DNA from: Marthasterias glacialis
Lineage: Eukaryota; Echinodermata; Asteroidea; Forcipulatida; Asteriidae
Reading direction: 5' to 3'
NCBI GenBank assembly: GCA_911728455.2
Contig: OU452234.1
Coordinates: 1,366,501-1,430,500, forward strand
DNA length: 64,000 bases
Positions 44,499-56,900 of this stretch are shown piece by piece (within the stretch, counting starts at the first letter, position 1; each line of letters begins with the position of its first letter). The notes beneath the pieces are model-generated. The model was not told the origin of the DNA. It saw nothing but the letters and a program-made list of their open reading frames with translations, and did no database searches. The position numbers and the translations under genes are program-made.

Positions 44499-44961
44499 AA
44501 CTGGCTGCCTGCAACTTGCCTCATGTGGTATGGCCCTTATGTATACACAGACAGTATGCAACGAGCGTTTGAACAAGTGGTCTTTGTAGAAATGTCTACA
44601 ACAACCAGGAGTTCAATTGCAATGTGTACTTGGTCAGATTTGAAAACAACAATTTGATCTTGGGGAACAAGTACAACAGAATAACACCTTAACCTTGATT
44701 CCCAGAATTGGAAACCACTTATTTGCAATACAAGTTCAAAGTTCCGTAGCCAAAGGAAAAACAACTGAGTCGACTTGCATCAAACAAGTGTCTATTATCT
44801 GTGGTCAATTATACATTGCTGCTAAATATACAACTTTGCTTTGTAACGGTTAACCAACCGAAAAACTAAATATACCATTATCGGCTCCCTTCTTAAATCC
44901 ACTTAGCAAGTTTTTGGCTGGAGATAAATTTGCTAATAAAGCAATATTTTGTGCTAATCAG

Positions 44962-45122
44962 GGCCCATTGTCTGAAAGCTGTTAAGCAGAAAATGAAGAA
45001 TAGCAATTTTTTCTGCTAAGGCAAACCAGCCACAAACAACATACATGACATAGTAGTTTGGTTAGTAACCTGTTTCTGCTAAGCAAGTTTTTTAAGTGCT
45101 AAGCCATTTATGAAATCATGCC
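44962..45122 (+). mobile_element. Repeat B copy
   Basis: GGGCCCATTGTCTGAAAGCT, TTAAGCAGAAAAT, AGCCACAAACAACATACATG, TTCTGCTAAGCAAG and ATGAAATCATGCCC end. Confidence 0.6.
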
Positions 45123-45654
45123 CTGGTCTCTTTGACATTGGACTCAAGGGGCTTTTTTCCAAAATCTGGGATTGGGTTCCTGTTCAAGCTCCGTCATAAG
45201 TTTTGGAGCAGTGTGCATTTTGTGCTTCAACATCAAATTTTGCCTGTGCCGGAACCAATCCATGGTTTAGAGACAGACTAAGATGTACTCAGTCAGAAAA
45301 TAGTCTGGAACCTTCTTGTATCAACATTAGGCATTGGGATTACTACGTAGTGTTTAGGGAACTGGACAAAATGGACTACATATCGTCGTGTGCCCGGTAA
45401 AGGGACGTAATGAAAAGTTCACGGTTAAAGGGTGTAAGCAAATGAAGTGAAATTTTGTGTTTCAGGAAAACTGAGCGGGCAAGTTTGATCAAGTTTTGCC
45501 ATTCAAAAGTTGTTATAGGAAGGTTAAATTCTGCATGGGAATGGGAAAACATGTCTTTGGGTTAATTCTACCAACAAAAATGTAACAATAATGCCATATT
45601 TTTCATGTCAGGGGCCATTTTATTGCTTACGTTCTTTTAATACTGGGCGTAAAT

Positions 45655-45710
45655 ACTTGATGTGCCCGGTAAACGGGCGTAAGGCCTTATGACCTTTTAC
45701 CGGGCGCACG
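45655..45710. repeat. Palindromic repeat GTGCCCGGTAAA / TTTACCGGGCGCAC
   Basis: Inverted arms at 45661-45672 and 45696-45709; another GTGCCCGGTAAAGGG at 45389-45403 suggests a 320-bp repeat with this end. Confidence 0.6.
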
Positions 45711-45964
45711 TCGATATTCTTTGGCCATCATCAAAAATTCACCACCTACTCAAACAGTCTAGTCAGGAAAAAAACAAAACCAGTGAAAGGCTTGACAACC
45801 TTGTTGCACTTTACAAAAAAATGCATTATGCAAGAGGGCTGCACCTCATTAATTCATTAATTAGAATATTACAGTTAAGACTTGCTATACCCCAAACTAA
45901 TTATCCATAATATTTTAAGGGTTTCTAAAAGATAGTTACACAGGTACTTAATGTTCTCCAAACC

Positions 45965-46140
45965 TGGGCCAGATTACTGCTTAAAAAAATTCATCCGCTA
46001 AGCCAAAAATAGCAGAGAACCCACTGAACACAACATCTACCTCTTAGTATATTAGCTGGTAACACGTTTGTGTAAAGCAAAATTCATTTGTACTTTAAGC
46101 AAATTTGTGTGCTTCATAACTCTACAAAATGGTCCCCTAT
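45965..46140 (+). mobile_element. Repeat B copy
   Basis: GGGCCAGATTACTGCTTAAA, CGCTAAGCCAAAAATAGCAG, TAGCTGGTAACACG, and a CTTTAAGCAAATTTGTG end. Confidence 0.5.
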
Positions 46141-46484
46141 TGATATATATATTGGGTCGATGCATTGTGTTCTACTGTATTTCTATAAGTGCATTATAGC
46201 ATGTTCATTTACTTAAATTCTTTTTAGCCCTCCGATGCAGAAGACCAAGTAGGAGGGAAACATACTTGTCAAGAAGGGAGTAGATGCATTCCAAGAGACT
46301 AAATCATCCATGGAATACTTTGTATTGCTGAGAGAAACTTTAACAAACAATACAAAACCACAAGATTTTTTTCACAAGGGGTGTATTTAGTACACCAAAG
46401 ACAATGTATGAACGAGTATACCAAAAATGCTGCCGTTGTTGATTCCTAAAAACCACTTTTTAAATAGGGAAACATGACCTTTGA

Positions 46485-47070
46485 AATAGACCGATCCATT
46501 AAGCCCCGCCTACTAACGTATTGACCAATCACAGCCTTGACAATGCCACTGAAAGTCAGACAAAAATCTGAAATGTTATAATCCCATAAGAAAAATGTAA
46601 ACAAACCGCTGACTTGTTTTGTTTTAAATTTTTTCGTATTTCTGGTGGTGCAAATCCCACAGCAGTGGTCCCTGTACAGTCGTGTAAAAATGGTTTAACA
46701 GTGTTCCTGTCTGCATTGTTCTTTGGACTCAATGCAGTGCTCAAAAGGCCACGAAACTAAATCCATACCGTTCACGAAAACCATGTATATGTGTGTATCC
46801 AATACGTGCGTGTGGTCGTAACCAAACCACCGCTGTGATTGTGGCAAGAAAGTCACACCATGTGCTGTTGCTAGGCAGTTGCTAAGGTAGGCGGGGCTTA
46901 AAGACGCCTGCTCATCTCCATTACCCGACGACTATTTCTGTGGCACAAAACGATCATGTACATGTACATAGTTTACGTACAACGCGTGCACAGGTCAAAG
47001 GTGATCTTTCGTGGCATGAATTTCTTTGTCGCGCGCTGACGAGTGGGCGTTTTTAATGGATTGGTCTATT
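46485..47070. mobile_element. TIR element (586 bp), AATAGACCGATCCATTAA ends
   Basis: AATAGACCGATCCATTAA and TTAATGGATTGGTCTATT differ at one base as inverted ends. The interior has inverted CCCCGCCTACTAACG / AAGGTAGGCGGGG but no transposase. Confidence 0.7.
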
Positions 47071-47745
47071 TGTGTTCATAAATGTTGATGACCGGATGCA
47101 AATGCTCAAAGCTTGTCTTTGTTTGACTTATAAAAGCCTAGTTATGCTAGCAATGATCAGCCACAGATAGATGCATTGTGGCATGTCCAATCCCGGATAT
47201 GGTGAAACGAAGTTAAGGCAGAAAAATGTTCAGATTTTGACGTGGGGTTATTGTGCAACCACGGCTGTGATTGGACAATGCACCATTATGGATTAAACTA
47301 ATATTCAATTGATGTTCAACAACATAGAACCTGTGAGAAGTAAAATTCAAAATGTTCATAAAAAAATAAAACAAAAAGCAAAGTTCATAAGGAGTTTGAT
47401 TAAACCAAACTTATTCAACTGAAAAGAAAACAACAACAACAACAACACATGGGACACAAATTTAACAATCACAGAACAAATAATGAGTTGGATTTGCAGG
47501 AATCAAGCCAATGGAATGCTTCACTTTACAAAACTTCCCATCCAAAAAGTTTGGAAAAAAATCCAAAATTCTGAATCACAAATGCAGCACACTATTTACA
47601 AATCCCCTGAGCGTATGGATGTACCCTTTCTGGAAAGAATCCAGGCATCTGCAAGAGTAAGTGTCTTTCTTTGAACTATCATTAAACCCACCAGGAAAAG
47701 GGCCTTGGGAAAAAACTCAATGAATACTGAGCGAGTCCAGAGAGT

Positions 47746-47934
47746 TCAAACTTTGGGTCTTTTGCTGTCGTTGTCTTCCTCGATTCTGGCCTCGGCGTCG
47801 CTGGCTTTTCTCTTGGCGCGTCCCGTTTGGGTTTGATCCGGCGAGCTGTGGTTGAACTGGACAATAATGCACGTCATGTTATCACAGCCGGTGCCGTCGC
47901 CGCTGGTATCCGGCGCTAGACACACACGAAACAG
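47746..47934 (-). CDS. PPM1G: PPM1G exon 9 (residues 482-543 and stop)
   Basis: Acceptor CGTTTCAG|CTGTTT; TGA at 47748-47746. It encodes [20 protein letters not shown] then TCIIVQF, with metal Asp499, followed by a hydrophilic tail with KRK and SKRPKV clusters that look like a nuclear localisation signal. I see no canonical AATAAA in the first several hundred bases of the downstream 3' flank. Confidence 0.96.
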   Translation of the reverse strand: MFRVCLAPDTSGDGTGCDNMTCIIVQFNHSSPDQTQTGRAKRKASDAEARIEEDNDSKRPKV

Positions 47935-50900
47935 CTGAAACGAAGGAAAACAAAACATAGAAGACAGTCAGAGCACAATGATCGAAGCGTCGAGTTGTTA
48001 CACCACCGATACTTTTCAGAACCATCACAACACAAAGAGGGATTCCATACACATGGTGTTCCCACAAACACCAAAAAATAACACCATAAAATAGTGACTT
48101 TTTAGCTTCGCCTGACCCTGATGTTGGATTATTGAGCGATTTATAATTTTAGATTTCTGCTAAAAAAACTCTGCAGCCACTGTTGATGGGAATCAATCCG
48201 ATGACAAACTGTATTCCATCCTGTTCATAAGTGTGACCCAATTTCACTAAGCCCATAGGAAATGCCAGTTTTCTTTCAAGGATTCGTGTAAAAAAAGAAA
48301 CTTTTCTTAGAACCTGATGTTTGAAAACGTTTTAGGTTTTTTTCCACTATTTTCTTGTAACTCCGATGACCAATTCAGCTTAAACTTTCACAGGTTTGTT
48401 ATTTCATGTAACTGTTAAATCAAAAAGTGGATACTGCCTTTAAAGTGAAGGAAGTGTACAGAAAAATCCAAGATTCCCCCAAATAAGTAGAAACTATAAT
48501 TAAATAGTAAACTTGCAGGTACCACCATTTAATTATAGTTTCTACTTATTCTCTACACCATGCAAAGCTTCAAACATCATATTCCCCCAAATGTTCCAAT
48601 ACGAGCAAGCCTTACACAGTCCATTAGAATGAGTACAACATTTATAATCCTGGTGTTTCACTGCAACCCAAGTGGATACGTATCCCAAGACCCATGTATG
48701 CTTTTTATTACTGCTACAAGAATCCCTTGTTGATGGGTTTATCAAATAATGACCAGTTCACAACACAAGTCTTACCTCTTCACATATTTCGGAGAGTTTA
48801 CATGGCTTGTCTTCTGTGGTCTCTTTTGCTATTCTGACTCGGACAAAATCTATCACCTCTTGACTCGTCATGACATTCCTGAATATTGAAGAGTTATAGA
48901 CAGAAAATTAATACCAATTTGTACAAAAATCTTTTATCTATTAGCCCTGTGTCTTGCATCTGCGATGTCAAACATTTGGTTTTAGTTTCACTCTGTATAA
49001 ATTTAAAGCAGTTTTCTCATCTCTTTCTATGTTCAAAGGAAAAACAGTTTAAAAATGCCAAGTGCATCAATAGACCTTTATCATACTGCAACCATCTTGG
49101 TCATGTTCCCTGTATCTAATAACAGTAATATATGCTAATATTCACTGTACAAAAAGGAACCAGACTATTTGCCCTGTAAGCCTTGGTTCGGTTACATTGG
49201 TTTGAATGGGAGAAAATCAAGATGGCCACACAATGATAAAGGTCTATTAGTTAAATTAATCTCAACTCACTTGAGTAATTTACTAGGTTACTTCCTCTCT
49301 CTAACAAAATTACAACCATATCACATAATTGCTTTCCTGGTGCAGTCCCCATCCCAACAGAATCAACCAAAACATGCAGTTGGATTTTGAAGGGTTGGGG
49401 TGGGTTGGGGTTGGAGGTGGGCTGATTCCCTGATGCTACAAAGGGAGGAATGCAAAACTAAACAAGCGGTAACTCTGGGTTGAACTTTGTGTAACCCCAG
49501 AGGTTTTCCACAATAGAAAGTGGCTCTACAAGTTAGAACGGGGTTCTACAAGTTAACATGTGGTTCTACAAGTTAGAACGTGGTTCTACGAGTTAGAACA
49601 TGGTTCTACGAGTTAGGACATGGTTCTCTGAGGTAGAACATGGTTCTATCCTGAGTAGCTGCTTGTTTAACTTTGCTATCCTCCCTACAGAGACTCAAAA
49701 CTATGCAAATCATGTCAGAAGGAGAAAGATTGTACCAGGCTTGGAGTTTTACAGAGGCCATGGCTTGATGCCCCTGGCCCTTCAAAATATTACTCAAGAC
49801 TTAAATCTGAAGAAAGCGCCCCTTTCGAAATATAAACAGCCTTGCCCCTTCAAGGATGAAACTCCAAGCCTGTTGGGTGATTGAAACGCTGGCATACAGG
49901 CCTTAAGGTTTTGACAGTGGGCCCGTTTAGAATACTGTAAATGACCTACCATATACCGTCGCAAGCGATCACCATGATGTCGTTTTCTTTGGTCAACTCA
50001 GCCGTTTGTATGTCGGGAAATGCTGAAATCATCTGCTCCTCTGGTGGCAGATCTGTGTTGCATTTGTAACAGTGGTCACCTGGATAATGTAACAACAGTG
50101 ACAATTTCAAATTTACAATTAAGGGCATCATCATCAACATCCTGTCGGCTCTCACACCACGCTCTCCCATGGCTGCCCATCCAACCTTCTTGCACTATGA
50201 AAAACCGTGATTGCAATGGGGTTGTAACGCATTTCATGACTTTAGCGTGTCGTGGCCGAGCAGTTAAGGGCACCGGACTCAAGCTCTGGTGTTTCTGATT
50301 AGCAGAGTGTGGGTTCGAGTCCCGGTCGTGACACTTGTGTCCTTGAGCAAGACACTTAACCATTATTGCTTTGTTCTTCGGAGGTGACGTAAAGCCGTAG
50401 GTCCCGTGTGTTGTATTAAGATCTATTAATGAACGTAAAAGAACCCAGAACACTTATCGCTAAGAGTTGGGGATCGCCCCGGTGGTTCTGGCATGGTTGG
50501 CTGCAATTGGCCCCCTCATTAAGATGCTGAACAGGCTTTGATGAGAACCGGCATAGAAATAGAAACAGACTTTGTAACACTGACATGACGAATTGTTCAG
50601 CAAAATGGTTGGGAGAAATTTACCTATGGCTCTGGACAGGTTGAGACCTCCATTAACCCTTCCGTCCGGAGTGACCTTGCCACCAGCCTTCTCTATTCTT
50701 GCAATCTCAATATCATCTTCAGGCTTGTGGTCAATTGAAAGATCGATGGCTACACCCGCTTTGGACAGTACACACCTCGAGTCCCCTGCGTTGGCTACGA
50801 TGATACGTTTACCTTGTATTAATGCAACGACTGCCGTGCACCCACTGTCGCTTCCTGGCTGCTGACAAATCAAATAAAAAGGCAAATGTAATTAGTATCT

Positions 50901-53900
50901 CAACTGAACCCATTGGGTGTCTTCTAGGGGGGAAAGTCATTGCTGACAAAAAACATCTGAAACTAGAATCAATATTTCAGGATGCATGTTGAAATGATGG
51001 CATGTCAACCAAAGATTATAGAGCGCTGTAGGCGCAAGATGGGGAACTGGGCCTTTATCTACTGTTGGAAAGTGAAATATGCATGGGCGCCATTTTGGCA
51101 AGTGAATGCCTGTGTTTCCCATTGATAGCAATTGTCATTGTCTACACTGGTCTGCACGTATCAGTGTTGTATCAATAGAGTCACTTGCCGAAATGGCGTC
51201 CAGTGAGATTTCACATTTCAGCCAGAGTTCCCCATCTTGCGCCTACGGCGTTCTATAATCTTTGATGTCAACCTTTTAGTAATCCCTGGAGTTATAGATT
51301 TCAAGGACTTTTTTTGGAACAGTATCGTCAGGGCTAGACACGTAGATCAAAGAGCATAATTTGATCCTATCTGGAGCAAAATAACATATAATTTTCATCA
51401 CCAAGCAGACAAAAGTCTGAATTTGGATAAAAGTTTGCCATTTCTCATTTGTTTTTTTGAGGACACTAGGTGGCAGCAGAATTACCAGGTGTATACACTG
51501 TCCTCGTAAATGTATGCATGCTCAAACTATGGACATTTACGAAACCACAGCTTGTGCTTGGGCTCCTGTTTGAAGCCCCGTAAGGAAAGAACACATTGTC
51601 TAAATCACTGACAAAGCCTAAGCCCAAGCCCAAGCCTTGGTTTCGTAAATGGCGTATGATACAATAGAAATTACAGAGTATGCCAGTTTTGAAACCATGG
51701 CTTGGGTTTCCGCTCCGGCTTAAGTTTTGGCTCTGGCTTAGGATTCGGCTTAGGTTTTGGCTAAGGCTTAGGCACCGTCCCCCATGTTTGAAGTCTCATT
51801 CCCAAAGTGTATGTTTGAAAATCACTGACGGAGCCCAAGCTGGAACTGAAGCTGCGGCTACTAAAGGGGCCATCTGCATCTACCGAGCATCCCAATGTCT
51901 CCATTTTACATTAAGGTGTAAAGCGAAACAGGTGGCTTAACAAATGTACCCACTCAGCAATAATTAGCAGGGCACCAGTCAAGCGACGTAAAAAACAACA
52001 GGCGTCCTGATACTGAATGTTACCTTGAATATAAACCGTTTTGGAAAACTATAAATAACCAAGGAAGGAAATGGTTTACACCGTGTCAAGAATAAAATCT
52101 CACCTAAAAATAACTTTCTTTGTAAGCTAAAAATAAATTAGCCACTTGCGTGTGATGACTAATCATTAAGAGTTTGAGTAACTTACTTAAAGAGTCAACC
52201 CTCCAACTGTCTCACTTATTTTTGACCAAATACTTGACAACGAAACATGGCCATCTTTTCATAGTCTACGAATCTTCTTCAATCTAAGGAAACAGCAGTC
52301 TTGTTTTCATAATCTTTTTGTCTCTACATACCTCTTCTTTCTGGCCAAATACATCCCGCTGATCATCTTCCGCATCATCATCATCTCCCTCTTCCTCCTC
52401 TTCCTCCTCCTCTTCAGATTCACTATCTTCATCTTCGTCCTCCTCCTCTTCTTCTTCATCGTCTTCATTAACATCAGCCTCGTTTTTGTCTTTTCCATCT
52501 TCTGATTTAGAATATATATAAATCGTGTTTATAAGTGCGAGGTAATTCTACTGCAGGCCCTGCTCACTTTACACAAACTGTCTCCAACAATTGCCAGAAG
52601 GCGTTAGGAAATTCACTGAGCTAGGGTTGTGGGTTGGAATCCCACACAACTAGTATCAATTTAGACTTTTTTTTCCTGTAGGACTCTTGGGAAAATACCG
52701 AGTATACAGTACTTATCACACATTGCAGGCGTGATTGCCTCGTTCTTAAAAGGGCAAGGGCACCAAGGCATTTTCTTCTTGTTAAAGAGCACATCTATTG
52801 GCAATGACCAGGGGCAACCGAGGCAATTGAATGGAGGCAATTGCCTCCGTTGCCTCCGTGAAGTATCAGGCTTAATATTGTTATATTGGCAAAACCAAAA
52901 TAATCTACATCAAGCTTGGTTTCCTTTGAGATTAACTTGAACTTTCCTTCCACATGTTTTGCAAAATCTTAAGGTCATCTCAGAATTGTGAGTTTCTGCC
53001 ATACAAGATTGAAGAAATTATTGATTTTTTTGGGTGAAATTACCCACGAACATAAGCCAGCTTTGGAAACGGACGAAGTGAAAACTGGCATGCAAAGCAG
53101 ATGACATATCAACATGATAGGAATTACATGTAGAATGGATTATTCCATTGTCTCTGAACACCTTGTAATACAGTGCGTCCAATTTGCTAGAAAATTTTGA
53201 ACAAAATTTACTGGAAAATTTTCAAGACACTGATACAAATAGGGAAACCGTAATATGTTAACACCCCATGCCAAAACTGGGCACTTCCTGCCAAAACTCA
53301 AAACGAGGTTTATTTGCTCATCAAACAGATAAGAATGAGAGCCTTTAAATAACACCTCACTTATTGCCTAATGTAAACATTTCTTGACAATAGAATGTTT
53401 AAGACTTCACACCACATTGATATATCAAGGCTGGTGTTTCGATCGTTTTCACTTTTAATGCCATTTCACTATTTCTGAGAAGTGCCCAGGATTTTGGCAC
53501 GGGGCGTCCCATCTCATTCATTCATAATAAATGAAAAGTTCACTTTTGCCGACATAGATGTACATTAAAAACATATCAACGACAGCATACCAACCTAATG
53601 TGCCATTAGTAGGTTCTTTTTCCGTATCTCCGGCACCGTTACATTTACTGATTTCCTTTGAATCTTTCACACTGTCACCGTTCCCCGCCTCGATCTTACT
53701 GACACCACCTTCCTTAGTAGCACCATCACCCTGGCCTATCTCATCTGCCCCAGAATCAACCTCCTCATCCTTGTTAGTCTCCTCCTCAAGTCTGAGCGGT
53801 ATTGATCCATTCCTCTCCTGGCCATTAGCTTCTTCCTCAGCCCCTTCAGTGTTCTCTTCCCCGAATACTGGGGGCTTTTTCCGCACCATTGGAGAGAGGA

Positions 53901-56900
53901 GATCATTTTTGTCTAGTTTTTTGCGGAGAGTTCTTGTCTTGCTCGGATGGTAACTGTAACGAGCTAGGAGTTCACCGAGGGGTAGATTGGCTTCTTCTTG
54001 TAAGGCTGATGCTTCTTCTGCGTCGGCTGTATGATAGTATGGGAATTCAGAATGAATTTATTGTATAACACATCCAACAGCGCAAGCGCAAATCACTGGA
54101 TGAAAAGATGAAGAAATGTTTTAGATGTGGGTGGAAAAACTCAAATTGGGAAAAACCCACGTAATCAGGTAGCAGGCATAATACTTGGCTCTTGGAAAAA
54201 AAGTAGGGATATTTTATTGAGTACAAGGGCTGTCCTACATGTACATATGGTATTCATTTTAACAGAGTTTTCAGGCTATTTAATAACAATTTTGTCGATT
54301 TTCTTGAGGGCAAAAAAATATAGAATACATTCTTACAGACTTTTCAGGCTATTTAATAACAATTTTGTTGATTTTCCTGAGGGCAAAAAAATCGGAAATC
54401 AGACTAGGAAGAATATCATGCATGCAGGAAGGGACTGAAAACCCAATCCACCTGCAAGGCCCCTATCTGAGGTGGGATTTAAACCAGGGTACACCAAAGG
54501 TGAAAGGCAGGGGAAGAAACCACTGGGGCCAACCCGAATCAACACCAATAGAACTCTGTATCATTTTGACTACGACTGTAGAGTCTACTTTCTGATTACC
54601 TACAGACCTGAGGGCTTTGCTATTTAAATAAAATTGACCACCGCAAGTAGGTTGCTACACAGTATTAGTTTCCTGAAATTGCCCAAAAAATTGTTCAGAC
54701 TTATGCCCGCCTGGGTTGGAAATGGGGTGCACAAATAATAATGGTTATATGGTCAACGAACCTTGTTGCCTATTTAAATAAACCCCACATGGCAGTGTTT
54801 TTACCAATCTAAGAAGAAGAATCAAAGATGTTATAAAGTTTCAGAGATGCAACTGGCTACTGAAAAAAAAACACGGACAAATCTAACGCTAAAAGATACA
54901 TGTCCAGATTTTGGGCAATGTCCGGAATGTGAGCAACATGATGCATGGGGTGTGAACCCGTCCCTAGCGGTAGTGAGACCAGGGGCCGAGTAAATGGGAG
55001 GAAAATACTCGATGAAAAAAAGGATGAAATGCATTACTTCATCTCCAGCCGTAAAATGCTTTAACCGAATCTGGAAATGGTGCTTTCATTGAAGAAAGTG
55101 CATACTGATGACTGGATTATTGTTTTTTTGTTACGGCGTTTTTAAAATTTTTCAGATTTAATTACATATTTTAGGATATAAATCAGGGAATAACAAAATC
55201 AGAATTTGGGGGCAAAATATTTAAAAATCGCATTTCCGATTTAAATCAGAAAAGTTGCATCTCTGAAGTTTGTTTTACGCCCACAGTCCGGAATAAATAA
55301 GAAATCTATGTACCTTCGTCTGTGCTTTGTTCCATACCAGCTAGGTGTCTCAGTTCCTCAACAACAGAGGGTTCCCTGAGTGCAGCATCTATCTTCATGA
55401 AAGCATCTTCCATGGCTTTCTCCATGTTACCTTCCTTGTACGCTGGTTGATCTCGGATGTAGTCAGGGAGATGTTTGGAACAATAAAGCGCCACTTCTGC
55501 ACCTGAAGTCAATTGTACCAATAGATTTTTAAAGAAGTGTTTTTGACTTTCCTGTTTATTGTAACGTGTAAGCCTGGAGCTAGCTGTAGGTTACACCCAA
55601 ATTTAAAGGAAATTTAAAAACGTAGCATACACGTAAATGACAGTAAAAAAGGATTTAGCCGAATTAAAAACAGAGTGCCTAAAAGACAACTGGTCAAACC
55701 CTCTACTTACAGAGTTGTTAACACAAGTTATGCTACTTGGACTTGAGTCAACTTGAGTGGCTATTATTTTGACTTGACTTGCAGGCCTCGATCTTAAGAA
55801 AAACGGGGGCAGGCCTTTACTGGCCAAATCAGAGAAATTGTACAAGGGCATGCTGGCCAAGTTGGTAGTGACAGTGCAATTTTTCTGAAGGGCATGCTGG
55901 CCAACTCGACAGGGCATGAGGCCAATGGCCTTGGTGGCCTTGGTTAAGATAAAGGCCTGGACTTTTAACTACCCGCATTGACTTGTGACTTGACTTGGAC
56001 TTGCAAACATTTACTTGTTACCATTGCAAGTTAGAAGCTCCTCGAACAACCCCTTAAACTTTTAAAATAGGCATATCAATTTATGCAAAATTATCAGACT
56101 TGCAGCTTGTTGTGTTTGAATTTGTTATTTTTCAGAGTACTGTACCTTTTCATTTCAGACTTGTGAACAATGAAACATTAATCCAAACAGTCCCAAATCC
56201 TCCCAAGGAAGTCATTTGACTTGAGGTACAGAAGGTACAATATTTTGCTTATCGTTTGGGCTTATCATTGGGCCTGACAGACATGTACCAATCTTATCTA
56301 AATCAAAATATTTGGGTGTTGAGTTGCCATAGAGTGCAATACTTCAGAGAATTTGGAATCTCTAGCCAAAGACATTAAAGGGTTAGGATTGTTTGCCTCA
56401 ACTATAGAATCAGCCCAATTATAATCTAATGAGGTTTGCCGAGACACCCATGTACATAAAACTCTCTCTGAGTTATGGTGGTTCTGAAAAGAATCAGTTC
56501 TTTTCAGAACCATCATAACTACAAAAACTCAGTCACAGAGAGAGTTTTACAGTGTATGTATATGGTGTCTCCGCAAACCTTGAGATTGTATTCCCACTAT
56601 GCAAAGTTTCAAATCTTACTCAGCCCAATTACAGTTGGGATCAGTCCAACTATATTTGGAATCGTCTCAACTATTGTTAGGGTCCGCCCGATCATAGTTG
56701 GGATCAGGTAACTATACTTGGGGCAGTCCGATAGTTGGGACGCAACATGGTTAGTACATTTTTTTCGCAACCTCGTTCCCAGGGGGTGATCGATCTCGCT
56801 ACGCAATTTTTCCCCATAAGGTCTTGCTCGCTCATAACCCCTGGAATTGGTTAACTAAAAAGTATATGGCACATTTTAATTAGGCATGAGGCCGATCCAC

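Noticed and set aside
50248-50334. Functional tRNA-Leu(CAA) gene
   Set aside because: Acceptor stem ends do not pair properly and the sequence continues into a conserved non-tRNA body shared with another copy, so it is a SINE head.
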